Part shown: piece by piece, positions 21,435-33,322 of the stretch
Position numbering within the stretch: the first letter of the stretch is position 1
Layout of the letters: the number at the start of each line of letters is the position of its first letter
Origin: Diaporthe sp. PMI_573
Taxonomy: Eukaryota; Ascomycota; Sordariomycetes; Diaporthales; Diaporthaceae
Assembly: GCA_021399435.1 (NCBI GenBank)
Contig: JAJTUP010000018.1
Location: forward strand, 806,001-870,000
Reading direction: 5' to 3'
Length of the DNA: 64,000 nucleotides
The notes under the pieces: model-generated
What the model was told of the DNA's origin: nothing
Seen by the model: only the letters and a program-made list of their open reading frames with translations
Database searches by the model: none
Made by a program: the position numbers and the translations under genes

Positions 21435-23269
21435 ATGTTCCAACTCTTTCTGGTTACGGCAGGCGTGCTGCTAGCCTCTTATCTCTACAGCCGATTGAGA
21501 TATGCGCGTGGTAGACAATATGCACAAATTCCACAGTTGCCGAACCATCTTCTCTGGGGTCATCTCAAGAGCTTTGGCGAGTTCACGAGTCGAGGAGTGC
21601 ACGACCGTCATCCAGGTATGCTATGAGATGCGCGAGGTCTAGCACCTACAATGTGCTGGCAGAGAAATCAACTGACAGAGAAGCACATAGACAAGATCTT
21701 CGAAGAGATGTGGATATCCATGGATCGTCCCCCGGTTATGCTTGTAGACTTCCGGCCTGTCAACCCTCCCATGGTGCTCATTCCTAGCCACAGCATCGCC
21801 GAACAGATATCCAAACCATCCCATCTTTTCCCTCTAAGCACGCCAAAGTCCCCGACTTGGACCCATATGATCCCTATTATAGGAGAGACACCAATTCTGA
21901 GCCGAGAGGTAAGATTATATGCTCTGCGTGCGGCTGCTTCACATCACTAACAGCTCCCACGCCCAGGGTCAAGACTGGAAGAATCTCCGCAAGAAGTATA
22001 ACCCAGGCTTCACAACTCAACATTTGAGGACCCTACTACCCCTCATCATCGAGAGAATGGAACCATTTGTGAAGTACCTGGACCAATTTGCCACGTCAGG
22101 GGAAGAGTTCCCTTTGGAGAAACTCATCTCGAATTTGACTTTCGATGTGATTGGCGCTGCTGTACTGGAATCCGACCTCAATGCTCAACAGATGGATAGT
22201 TCGAAGCAAGGAGAAGTCCCTCAACTTTTCGCGGAGCTTATGCAGACATACATCGACGAGAAGAACAACCTCCCATGGTGGATTGTGCCTTTGACTACAG
22301 TAAAGCGGAACCGGGTGGCCAAGCGTATTGATGTGCTGGTGAAAAACATGATTCAGCAAAGATACAATGAGCTGAAAGAGGAAGCAAAAGGGAATCGATC
22401 GCGAAGTATTGTGGCTCTCAGCTTCCAAGACACCGAAGTCCTGACTCCTCAGCTCCTATCAGAAACGTCAGACCAAGTCCGCAACTTCCTCTTCGCAGGA
22501 CACGATACAACCACCAGCATGCTGCAATGGGCATTGTACGAGCTGAGCCGCACCCCCCGCGCGCTCAAGGCCGTCCGCGACGAGCTCGATGACGTCTTCG
22601 GGCCTCAAGATGTCGACCCCCTTTCCATGTGCGCGACCTTCGCACAACGTGGCGAGGAAATCTTCACTCGTCTACACTATGTCAACGCCGTGATCAGGGA
22701 GACGCTCCGCCTGCACCCCCCTGCCGCCACCGTCCGCATGACAGCCCCTGGGTCAGGCTTCACGGTTCGTGCTCCCACTGGTGAGGAGTTCAACCTCGAC
22801 GGAACTATCATGTACCCGTGCCAGAGCATCATACACCGGGACCCGTCCGTGTACGGGGACACGGCTGATGTCTGGGTCCCCGAGCGATGGCTCGGCGAGG
22901 CCGCAAAGAGCATCCCAGCGAGCGCGTGGCGGCCGTTTGAGAGGGGTCCCAGGAACTGCATCGGGTCTGAGCTTGCGAATATTGAATCGCGCATCATCAT
23001 CAGCGTCGTCGCTCGGAAGTACGACTTCGTGAAGGTGGGGTTAGGTGAAAGCTTGTTGGACGAAAGTGGACTTCCCAAGCTTGACTTGAATGGCCAATAC
23101 AAAGTCCAGTCAGAGTTATACAATGTGAGTCATATTTCCACCTTTTTTCTATGATGCATGAATTCAAGAAAGGCGTTCTCTAATGTCGTTTTACGTCTTC
23201 TTATAGACTCGCAGGATGACGTCCAGACCGGTCGATGGAACTGTGATGAAGGTCAAGTTGGCTTCCTAA
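21435..23269 (+). CDS. Cytochrome P450 monooxygenase (fungal, membrane-anchored)
   Basis: Four exons: 21435-21615, 21679-21908, 21967-23124, 23207-23269, giving 543 aa. The N-terminal anchor is MFQLFLVTAGVLLASYLYSR, followed by the Pro hinge QIPQLPNHLLWGH. The I helix has a full oxygen-activation motif, AGHDTT (314-319); the K helix is ETLR, the meander is VPERW, and the heme loop is FERGPRNCIG with Cys near 468. It belongs to the broad fungal group that includes StcS/CYP52-like monooxygenases; no substrate can be assigned. The upstream in-frame codon at 21411 is GTG, not ATG, so 21435 is the start. It neighbours a divergent P450 and a downstream CorA-like gene and MFS gene, but there is no backbone synthase nearby. 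Confidence 0.9.
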
Positions 23270-23622
23270 ACATGAACAGGTGCCAGTATTGAGATCGAGT
23301 TGGGAAGCATTAGAGAACTACAAGGAGTAAACTTTTGTATCACGGGAGAATGCCAATATCTGCCTGCTGTATATCTTTGATTGGTAATCGTGACACTTTG
23401 GTTAGGCCACTTGTTGGTCTATCGCGGACTCAAGGCCACGTGCTGGTTGTGAGGCAAACATTCTCTGTGTCAAGGCTACCAATTGCGAACTCGAACCATT
23501 TGCAATCTTTGGCAGCGAGCGTGGGGGACATGCACTTCTCATGCACGACCGTCAAAAGAGGGGCAGAATAGTGGCTGGGAGAACTTTGCATTCTAATTCA
23601 TAGAAACACACAAGAACTTATA
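23270..23622. other. Intergenic, nothing recognised
   Basis: A short spacer between the P450 and the CorA-like gene. Confidence 0.4.
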
Positions 23623-25609
23623 ATGGATGAAATACTATTCCAAAGACAGCTGGAGTCTTGCCGGACAAAGACGGAGGATGTGACCTGGCTGGAAATTCTC
23701 AACTACTCGGTACAAACGTCACATCCCCACCGCCAGTTTGGAGTTCAAAGTTCAAGCTCTTGCGCTGACCACTTGTGTTGTTACCCAGGACCCGGCAATC
23801 AGTACAGCAGAGAGACTATCAGAGTTGAGAACAACAGATGCTTTCATGAGCTTTCTGAAGCGTGAGGTATGGCTACAGCACCAGAACGCCAAGGCTTTGG
23901 TCACGTCGGCTCCAGGAGGGGTCATGGAGCAATGCTGAGCGCCTACGACATAGCCACCTTTTGCGTCGCGAGAACTAGCCGAGGGCGTCACGCTTCAGGA
24001 TGGAATCAGGCTGATGCAAGAGTTCCTGCCCCTTCTTACTGATCTGTGGTTGGGACTAACAGCGTGCCTTTCCAGACTCCAAACGAAAGCTAAAGATGAT
24101 GAGGCCTTTGCTTCTGGGGTCATATCGCTGGATGTCCCGTCTTACGAGGCTCTCATCAGAGAGTTCCAACTATCCTATCGTTGCCTCAAGTCTTCCAGCG
24201 CAGTCGGACCATGTTTCTGGTGGGCGCATGTCGGGGGTAATCTCGGTAAGTCGGACATTCACCGCAGCATTAACTTTCCATCACAAAATGCAGAGAAATA
24301 AAAGGAAGACATCGGAAGCTCATTTCAACTATTTCACGTCTAATTGAGTGCAGAGTTCATGTTCCGGAAGTCCGACGTGGAATGGAAAGGCACTTCCAGA
24401 GGCTGGGAAATGATGCTGTCGTACTCTTTCGGCACTGGCATGACTTCTGGCTATGTGAAGGGTAAGGGGGAGAAGGTCAAGGAGCAGGGAAAGGAGCAAG
24501 TCAAGGAGCACAAGAGCCTCAAGAAAGTCCTCGATGATCTAGTTTCTTGTGGCAGACCCGTCTCCCACCCCTTGCTCCTTCCAATCCTGACCTTATGCAA
24601 CGAACTGTCCTCGGAAAACGACACGAAGCAGCGAGAGCAGAGAGCAGAGCTCCGCAAACTGGACAATGCCCTGATCGCTCGGTACACAATGGCGGCTGCA
24701 GCCCACTACGCAGCTCCTGAAAACCAAGAGCTTGACAAACTCAGCCACACAATCGCGGTCTGCCAGACTGAGGTCCTTCAGAAAAGGTCGCAGGCGTGGC
24801 AGAATGTGGTTGATAACGTCAAAGATGCGATGATCCATTTTTGGGACCACGTCCCGGGTGAGAAGAAGAACAGCGACGAGCTCACCAAGCTTCATAACGC
24901 ATTGCTTGATAGGCTCAACTTCCTGTCGGTCAAATTGCAGGGCATCGAGAACTATGCCCATGTGACCTTGGAGAGACTAAGTATTCTTCGGGAGGTGGTA
25001 AGATACCCTAGTGAGATGTTCAATAATCAAGCATGCTGGGCTTCGCTCTCACAGGTTAATCATGATTAACAGGTTCACAATATTATCAGTCAGAGAGAAT
25101 CGAGGTTAAACCTGGAGATCGCTATTCAGCAGCAACGCTTGGCGGATAGTAGCGGTCGCGAAAGTGCATCAATGAAGACGTTGACGTTGCTTGGTTCGTT
25201 CTTCTTGCCAGGGGCTTTCATATCATCCATTTTCAGCATGCCGTTCTTTGACTTCAGCAAGGGTACGTGGATATCTGTCCCCAGACTGGCACATATGCGA
25301 CATGACCCACAGGATAGAGCTTGTACCTGAGCTAATCTGCCTCGACCAGATTTGAATGGACATGTGTCACGCAGTTTATGGATATACTTCGTCTTGTCAA
25401 CGCCGCTGACACTCACAGTCTTTGGGCTGTGGTTCCTGTTCGACAGAACTGCTCGGCGGAAACATGCCCTCGGCGCAGAAGACGACCAGAACGAAGCAAA
25501 GATAGCGTCGGAGCGAGAAGCTCGGATCATGAGGAGGATAAGCATGAGGACGGGCATCAAGGTGGCCGATACATTCCCCATATCTGGAACCACATCGGGG
25601 CCAGCGTAG
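23623..25609 (+). CDS. CorA-like membrane protein
   Basis: Six exons: 23623-23709, 23789-23866, 23954-24245, 24354-24997, 25073-25262, 25350-25609, giving 516 aa. The protein has a long soluble helical region (Lys/Glu-rich KGEKVKEQGKEQVKEHKS near the middle, coiled-coil-like), then the CorA-type C-terminal pair of membrane helices: LTLLGSFFLPGAFISSIFSM and IYFVLSTPLTLTVFGLWFLF, followed by a charged tail. In true CorA Mg2+ channels the first helix ends in Gly-Met-Asn; here the position reads MPFFDF. Proteins of this type are numerous in filamentous ascomycetes and are usually annotated as CorA-like; transport is unproven and loss of GMN argues against ordinary Mg2+ selectivity. Start choice in exon 1 is less certain than the rest. 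Confidence 0.78.
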
Positions 25610-26335
25610 AAGATGGAAATGGAACTCTGTGTGTAGGAGGGAACAATCGCATAATGAGAAGCGTAAGGCGACGTTCCGGAGCAGGCTATCATCGTGATGT
25701 GAGCTCCATGTGTGGAGCTCTTCTGTGCGCCACGGGAACTTCCGTGCCACACTGTGTATTGATCCTAATGCGAGATCAAGACTCTGGAATTGTACAATTC
25801 TCAATTCTCGTCATACGAATTATCGCGTTTCGCGATTCGGCTGGCGCCTATACAAGCTTATTTCCGGCCGACCAAGGCTCTGTGTAGGTGGGGTTGTAAT
25901 GGAAAGGGCGCATGTGGCCAGAGTCAGAGTATCATGACGGCAAGGAAGTCCCGAAAATGTTGATAAGGGCCGACATCATAGCGGGTCTATACACTCGTGT
26001 GCTCGCAGTCGTTATTGCCGTTCTTTTCCCGACCGGGATTTGGAAAAGCTAACACCTCTCTCAGTTGCACTAAATTAGTAATTGTACATTATGATAAATC
26101 TGTGTCGTAGAAAAATTCCGGCGAACGGTCGCCATTCACCCCGTCTCTTGCTGCTCCGTTTATTCACCGCTCCGAGACCGCTGTTGAAGACCACGTCTCC
26201 AAGGAATAAAACGTCGCCTAGTTCTCCTCGGTAGTTCGTGCCAAGTCGAACTTGACAACCCCCTGACCCCAACACTTACAAGTCTTCCTGAATCTTCGGA
26301 TCGGAAGACCCGATCTCAGGCCCCGGTAAGCAACA
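25610..26335. other. Intergenic, 0.7 kb, nothing recognised
   Basis: This is the upstream region of the MFS gene. Open frames on the opposite strand at 25126-25804 are antisense to the CorA-like exons. Confidence 0.45.
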
Positions 26336-28364
26336 ATGCAATCCCTCCGACAATCTAGACACCTGTTGAGCGCAGTAAAGGCGCAGGTGGAGCGAGACCA
26401 GGACAGAGCGCGACTGCGGACCCTCAACGCCGAAGATAGCGAGCCGGCAACAGCAACAGCGGCGCTCAGCGGCAAGAACGCCGACCCGGAGAAGGCCGCC
26501 CAGGATGCCGAGCCACGCCGCCACCGCCGTCCCTCGGCCGAGTCCATCCCGCGGCCCTCGTTGAGCAGCAGCAGCACCAACTCCGATCAAGCCTCGGATC
26601 AACTATCGAATACTGCCCAGCGCGTGCCGACCGCTGCCACGCAGTACACCGCCCGCGCAGCCCTAGGACACTCCCTTACGGGCGTGCACGCGCGAGACCG
26701 CCGCACCCACGAGGGCAAGGGCAGCAAGGTCTTCGTGGTGGGATGGGAGGGCCCCGATGACCCCCTGAACCCGCGCAATTGGACGGTAAGCAGCGACTGG
26801 AGTGGATTTGGGCCTCGAGGAGGATATGCCTCTATCATTTTCATGGGATATCTCATCGCTTTTGTGAGAGTCTTCTGTGCGAAAGGACACAGACGGGTTA
26901 TGAGTCACGCTACGGGAACGCAGTATCCAAGCACACCCCTTCAGTTCTTTATCAAATCCGGTTCCCGGTCTCGTTGATAGCTAACCTCAAGATCAACAGT
27001 ATGCCCGCCGTGTAAGCTGCACCCTCCAAATCTCCCTCATAGCCGCCGCCGTCGGCGCAGCCTCAGGGATAGATGCCACCGTCCTCCCACAAGCCGCCAC
27101 GTCCCTGGGCGTGAGCGAGGTCGCCGAGTCGCTGGCGACAGGACTCTACCTCGTCGGGATGGGCATGGGCAGCCTGGTGGCAGGCCCTTTCTCCGAGACG
27201 TTCGGCCGGAACGCCGTCTACACCGGATCCATGGCCGTCTTCATGGTCTGGATCATGGCGTCCGGCCTGGCGCCCAACTTGGGCGCACAGGTCGTGTTTC
27301 GATTCCTGGCGGGCTGCTCGGCGTCGACGCCGCTTGTGTGCTCCGGTGGCAGCGTGTCGGATATGTTTAACAGTGTTGAGAAGACGTGGGCCTTCCCGCT
27401 CTATGCGATTGCTGCGTTTGGGGGGCCTATGCTTGGCGCGGTCATGGGTGCGTATATTGGCCCGTCGACGAGCGTGAGCTGGCGGTGGACTGAGTGGACT
27501 ATGTTGATCCTGTCCGGACTGGTGGTCTGCCTAGTCTTCCTTTTCATGCCTGAGACGTACTCGCCGCTGCTCCTGAGGTGGAAGGCGAAGCACCTGCGGC
27601 GCGTGACCGGGGACGATCGCTTCCGGTCGGAGCATGAGATTGTCAAGGCGACGTTGTTCAGTCGGCTCAAGGTCAGCATGACCAGGCCGTTCCTCATGTT
27701 CACTGAGCCGATCATCCTCGCCATGACCTTGTACCTCTCGGTGGTTTACATCGTGCTCTTCACGTTCCTCATCGGATGGCCATACATCTTCGAGTACACC
27801 TACGAGATCTCACAGGGCCTGAGCAACATCATCTTCATCTCGATGTTCGTCGGCCTCCAATTCACCTTCATCCTCATACCGATCGTCTACCGGATGACGG
27901 TAAAGCAGATCAAGGAGGCCCAGTCCCGTGGAGAAGGAGAACAATTCAACCCAGAGATCCGCCTTTGGTACGCCATGCTCGGCCCAGCCGTGAGCATCCC
28001 CATCTCGCTCTTCTGGATGGGGTGGACGGCAAGCCCCAATATCAGCATCTGGTCACCGATCCTCGCCGTCGCGCTGTTCGGATTTGGTGTGATGGGAATA
28101 TTCATCTGCGCCTACATGTATGTCATCGACTCGTACGAGATGTTCTCGGCCTCGGCACTCACCTTTACTGCCCTTGTGCGCTACATGGCTGCCGGCGGGA
28201 TGACGGTCGTGGGCATCCCGTTTTACACCAACATGGGCGTCCACTACACGCTGACCATCCTGGCGTGTATCTCGTGCGTCCTTGTTCCCGTGCCTTACGT
28301 TTTGTACAAGTGGGGACATCTACTGCGGAAGAGAAGCAAGTACGCCGTTTCCCGTGAGATCTAG
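26336..28364 (+). CDS. MFS drug/polyamine-type transporter (DHA1)
   Basis: Two exons, 26336-26785 and 27000-28364, giving 604 aa. The first 145 residues form a cytosolic Ser/Ala/Arg-rich leader ending in GWEGPDDPLNPRNWT, the entry motif of fungal DHA1 transporters. Twelve membrane helices follow. Motif A-like GPFSETFGRNAVYTGS sits between TM2 and TM3, and AFGGPMLGAVMGAYIG is the motif C (antiporter) helix. RWTEWTMLILSGLVVCLVFL and FMPETYSPLLLRWKAKHLRR precede the central loop. It is expected to export drugs, polyamines or metabolites by proton antiport at the plasma membrane. The intron is long for this window (214 bp), so an extra small exon within it cannot be excluded. The gene is strongly GC-biased. 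Confidence 0.9.
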
Positions 28365-28779
28365 GGCGATGGAGTGCCATAGTTTGAAATTTCTGAGGCC
28401 AACAGTATCCCCAATGATAGGGGTTGATAATAAATACGGCGATAATTTGTGCGGGGGAGAACGCTTGGGAGCGAAAGAAGAACAGAGACCTGGTCGGCTG
28501 TCGCCGAGAGTGAGATCAGTGTATGCAGGTGGCTAAACTCGAAGACGGAATAGAATGTATACCCCTTTATTAGCATTTCAACTGCTCACCTACTCCGGGC
28601 AAAAAGGCGGGAGGGGCCCAGACACTGAACGGAGATGGGATGTGGATAGGGTGTTGTAATGCATGCGATTAATGGTGTGTTCATCAAGGTCTAGCCTCGG
28701 TTTCTATGCAACGCCCATCCCAGATGCCGAAAATCCCAATCAGTCCCGAATGTTCCCCTTACTATCCATCCAGATGTCC
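28365..28779. other. Short intergenic, convergent 3' ends
   Basis: It separates the 3' ends of the MFS gene and the GH72 gene. Nothing else is seen. Confidence 0.45.
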
Positions 28780-31029
28780 TCATAGCAGAGTCGATGCAAT
28801 GACTGCAACAGCAGCAAGAACCAAGCCGGTGTTCCCCGCGGTGGAGAGGCGGCCGACGCTCGAAGCCTGCACAACGGTGGCACTGTTAGATCCCTGAGAG
28901 GCACTCTCGCTCGCGCTAGAAACGACAGAGACAGGGTTCGCGGCAGAAGCATCGGAAGCAGAAGAAGCACCAGAGGCAGTGTCGGAGTTAGAAGCACCGG
29001 AAGCAGCATCGGACGAGGGGTCGGAGGAAGCATCAGAAGAAGAAGCATCAGAAGCACCCGCAGAAGAATCATTCGCAGAGGAAGATGATGCAGTCGAAGA
29101 AGCAGGGGCCGCAGATGAACTGACCGCAGACGAAGGGGTCGCAGAAGATGAAGAGTCACCCTTCTCCTCAGCCGTGGTATCGCCGCCCTGAGACTTGCCG
29201 CCGGCGCTGCTACCGGCACTGACTGTACCGTTCTGGGACGACGCAGACCCGCCGGCGGCGGCCGTACCACCCTGCTGAGAAGAAGCGCCAGACTCAGACG
29301 ATGAAGAAGCAGACGCAGGGGCGGTAGAGTTGCTCGCACTGGTGCTTGGGCTGCTGGGGCTCGCACTGGTGCCACTTACCGAGCCGGAACCACCGCTGCT
29401 AGAAGACGAAGACCCGCTGCCAGAAGATCCGGACGAGCTGCCCGACGTCGACCCGGAGCTGGGCGTGATGGCCGCCTCCGTGGGCGAGACGATCTTGGCC
29501 TGCCCGTCAAAGTCGCACGCGGTGCTCGCCTTCTTCTGGTTGGCGTAGTACTCGTTGAGGGCGTGAGTGAGCTGCTGGACCGGGTTGCACATGACATAGG
29601 CGCCGTAGGTGCCCTTGGCCGCGTCCGACGTGATGCCCGCGCACGCTTTCTGGTCCATGCCGCAGACGGTGCCGAACAGGGCCCCGATCTTCTCAGCGTC
29701 GCCCGTCGTCGCGTCGGTCGGCACGCAGGACGAGGAAGCAACCATGTTCTCGCACAGCGTCACGTTGGGGGTCGGCGGGAGAGCCTCGGCAGCCTCCCAC
29801 AGGCCCACTGTCACGGCTGGGCAGGCGCGCGGCACGTTCGACGCCGTGTACGAGTTCATGGAGATGCTGGGGTTAGCTGTGTCGGCTGCTGTGCCCTTGA
29901 TGGCGGTCGCGAGGGCCTGAAAGTCCTTGCGGGGCGTGACGGTCGTGCCGGATAGGTCGACGAGACCTGGTTTGGCGGGTGATTAGTTCTCACACTCCTT
30001 TTCCTGGCTAGCTCATGTCACCCGAGATAATCAGGGCAACCTACCAAAGTCGTTCTGCTCCTGGAAGTACTCGTAGACCATTCCTCCGCTCCAGACCTTG
30101 TTCATCTGGTCGCTATACAGCACTCCGGTCTCCTGCCAGATTCTGGACTCGCCGCCGCCGGGGTTGTTGCACCCATACTCGGAAAAGAAGGCTGGTACCG
30201 AGTAGTTCGCAAAAGCCTGAGTCCGCTCTTGGTATCCACTCGACTCGAACGTGCTCTCGCCACACCACTCGTAAATGTTGTACCCCCAAAAGTCAACAGC
30301 GCTGGCCTGGTCCTGGCCGCAGTTGAAGTAGTTGGCCAGGTTATCTCTAGTCTCCGCGTCATCGTTGGTGGCATAGCCGACACCGAGCCAGCGGCCAAAG
30401 TTCTTGGACTTGATATAGGCCTTGGAATCCCGGACGGCGGCCTTGATAAAGGCAGAGGCGGCGGTGTTGGTCTTGTTGTTGGTGACCTCGTTGCCGGCAA
30501 AGAAGCCGATCGTGTTCGGATATTGGCCGAGGTTGTCAATCACGCCCTGGTACCGCGCGGCGAGGTCCGTGTTCCAGCTGGGGTTGTCGCGCTCGACCGA
30601 CTCGCCCGGCACGCTGAGGTCTGCTATCACGTAGATGCCCGCGTTGGCGAGGGCGGTCATACATACCTGGTGGTCGGCCGTGGGGTCGATGGCGTAGACG
30701 CGGATCGTGTTGGTCCCCAGTTGCTGCAGGAATGGGATGTCACGCGTGCAGCTTGCCGTGTCCGCCAGCGAGTCGATGAACTTCGCCTGGTTGCCCTCTG
30801 CTGTGCCACCGGGGCCGATGCCTTGTTGATATGCAACGCCCTTGATGAAGAACTGTGTGCCGTTTGACGAGTAGAAGAAATATTGGCCCTGATGCAGATC
30901 ATTAGATGCAAGTCAAAGGGTCCGGAGATGGAATTGTGGGTTTACCTTGGCGACGATAGGATCTATGGCAGCAGCCGCATTTCCCAGGAGCGTGGCGAAG
31001 ATCGCCGTCTTGGTGAGGCTTGAAAACAT
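28780..31029 (-). CDS. GPI-anchored 1,3-beta-glucanosyltransferase (GH72 with CBM43)
   Basis: Three exons: 31029-30946, 30888-30045, 29966-28780, giving 704 aa. The enzyme cuts and re-joins beta-1,3-glucan during wall assembly (Gas/Gel family). In order: a signal peptide (MFSSLTKTAIFATLLGNAAA); the GH72 domain with acid/base Glu in FFAGNEVTN and nucleophile Glu in AFFSEYGCN; a CBM43/X8 module with its Cys set (LCENMVASSSCVPT, GTVCGMDQKACAG, VMCNPVQQL, CDFDG); a very long Ser/Ala/Gly/Thr-rich stretch of roughly 200 residues; and a C-terminal hydrophobic GPI signal (TGLVLAAVAVIASTLL). Gas/Gel proteins are commonly 450-550 aa, so the Ser-rich stalk is expanded and likely heavily O-mannosylated. 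The first intron follows the signal-peptide exon. Confidence 0.93.
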
Positions 31030-33322
31030 TGTGCAGCGGGCGGAGCCTTTGACGCAACGCGGGTTGACTTGGCACGTCAAGCTTTGGCTTGTCCGCAGGC
31101 TTAGCGAGCTTGTGTATTATTAAAGGAGGGTTTGCCAGCAACAACACGAAAAGAGCGACAGTCCAGACTGATGAAAAGGAGAAAAGAATAGTAGACTCGC
31201 GCCTTCGTTGATGACGCAGGGTCTCCGAAAGAACAATGATGGGAAGAAGGAGAGAAAGAATGTTGGTAGCTCGAATCGAGTTCGGCAGGTAAGGTGCCAG
31301 GTGGTGAAGGGGTCGGATTATTTCACAAACCACTCAAGTGCTCCTCATGAGGGAACCCACCAGCAGGTATTACCGATTCAGGGGAACCCGACGGAGCCCG
31401 GTAGTGACGAAGGTAGCCTTGTCACCCAGCACGAGACACTGCGCCCCGTCCGGTGCAGCAGGCTAAAGTTACCAGACGATGTCTGACACACGAAGTTGTT
31501 GCGGTTGTGCTACTTCAGGAAGAACCAGTCGACTCTGAAACACGGAGCGCTTCCGACTGACAACCACGTATCCGTACCTGCGCAGCGCACGACCTCATTG
31601 GGCAGAGCGCTCGCTTTTTAACTTCGTCTAACGGGCCGCAAGCTAATTGTGGATGTCATGGAATCTTCCGATCGATTTTCCATGCATGCCAAATTAGACT
31701 ACTCCAGCATGTTATTAAGTTTATCCACTCGATATCTTGCATGCTGATCTAAGAGCGAGCGCGGGTGGGGATAAAGAGGAAACATATTAGGGTTAGGATA
31801 TTCCAGGGGCTCCATATCCCTGCCCAATACCCATAGTGTGACAAGGCGACACCGTTGAGAGATAGGGTATGTTTCTGCTTGGCGGCTTGCTGGGGCCAAA
31901 TCGATGATCATTTCCATCCTTGGTCCATCATGGAGTCAGTTTGGGCTTCCCTGTGTGGATCACTACCTAACACACAGAATCTTGCGCTGTTACCACAGTA
32001 GAAAACAATGGATTCGGATTTCTTACAACTTGAAAACTTGGCAGCGCTGCCCTATCAAACAATCCAGTCATTGCCAGTCTCGTAATTACTATTCACAGAA
32101 TTACCAATCGGCATGTCCCTCAGAAATTCATGTCCATGAAGCATTACCGGTACCTACTTCTCACAATGTCAATATAATGTAATAATCCACTAAGGCGATC
32201 CGTCCCGAATACCAAACTTCTGCTGGTTTGTGAAATACAGGAAGGGCGTAGTTCTAAGGCCTTTTCTCGGGCCTTCCAGCGGGAGAACTTTGGTCAGAAT
32301 TCTGGGGGAATAAGCTGAGAATTGTCACGGGATGAAAAGACTGCTTTGTCACTCCCTTGAAAAAAAAGAGCGGCCATGCCGAATAATCTTCCCCTATCTG
32401 AGTCTTCAATCTGAGTCAACATATGGCTGAGGTCACTCGTCCGTCACTGGCTGCTCTTGGCGCTTCCTTTTGCGATTTCCAATCAGACACAGAATCCTGC
32501 AACAGCCACAATCTGACTCGGATCACCTCGGCCGCCCATAGACCGAAGGTCCACCCTACATAAGGGAGCTTATGCCTAGCCTACCTTCATCACGCGCAAA
32601 GGCGCAGCCGTTCGGTGCCTATCATTTCTGTCTGCTATCGGCCCCGATACCATGCTCCCGGTACGCGTGGTTTTGTGGGGCGGTGGTTTGCTGGCGATCC
32701 TCTTTGTGCGACGTCATGCTAGTGGTGGTCAGCTATGCCGAGGTGTATGGATATTGATCCGACTTGCGGGCTCCGACTCCCGGCCCGTCCGTATTATCGC
32801 AGGCAGTTATGTGATAGTGTGATAGTGGTCAGAGGCTTCCTACTGAAGTGCCGCCAACACTCCTTCCGGGTGACTCAAAGACTTCATTGGTAGGTTGATA
32901 TGGTAAATATTACGAGAGAGTCTTATGGCTTCTTTGGAATGCTGGCTGCCACTTAGGACACTAGTCGTTGAACGAACTCAGCCTTCTCACTTACGCTGTC
33001 TGTCCGCATGATCTTGGATCGTGATGTCTCAGCCTGTTGCTTACGGCCCAGTTCACCCTTGGCAACTTTCGTATTATGTGAGCCAGTAGCCGGAAGATCC
33101 TGAAGCCTTGGATATGGCACTGGTGAAGTTGCGCTGTGATGACAAACAGTTTGCTCCATAGCTAGCAGGTGTGGACAGAGAAAAGAATATAATAGCTCCA
33201 TAGCTGAAAGAGTCTTCATCGTATCTCTCGTGCCCTCGGTGTCCTACTCCTGGCCTCTCTCCTTCTATCCCTCTGCCTGAAAGTCTGCCCTTTGTCACCT
33301 TATACCCCGGGCTTTCGCAATT
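31030..33322. other. Intergenic, 2.3 kb
   Basis: Divergent upstream region of the GH72 and amine oxidase genes. I see only short, unconvincing frames (for example 32572-32757) and no repeats. It is long enough to hold a non-coding transcript, but nothing in the sequence shows one. Confidence 0.5.

Noticed and set aside
25126..25752. 208-codon minus-strand frame
   Set aside because: Antisense to the CorA-like membrane helices; hydrophobicity is a mirror effect.
18144..28364. Secondary-metabolite cluster call for the P450/MFS block
   Set aside because: No PKS, NRPS, terpene or prenyltransferase gene in the window; only accessory enzyme types are present.
30229..30867. 212-codon plus-strand frame over the GH72 gene
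   Set aside because: Antisense to GH72 catalytic residues; Val/Gly-rich mirror composition.
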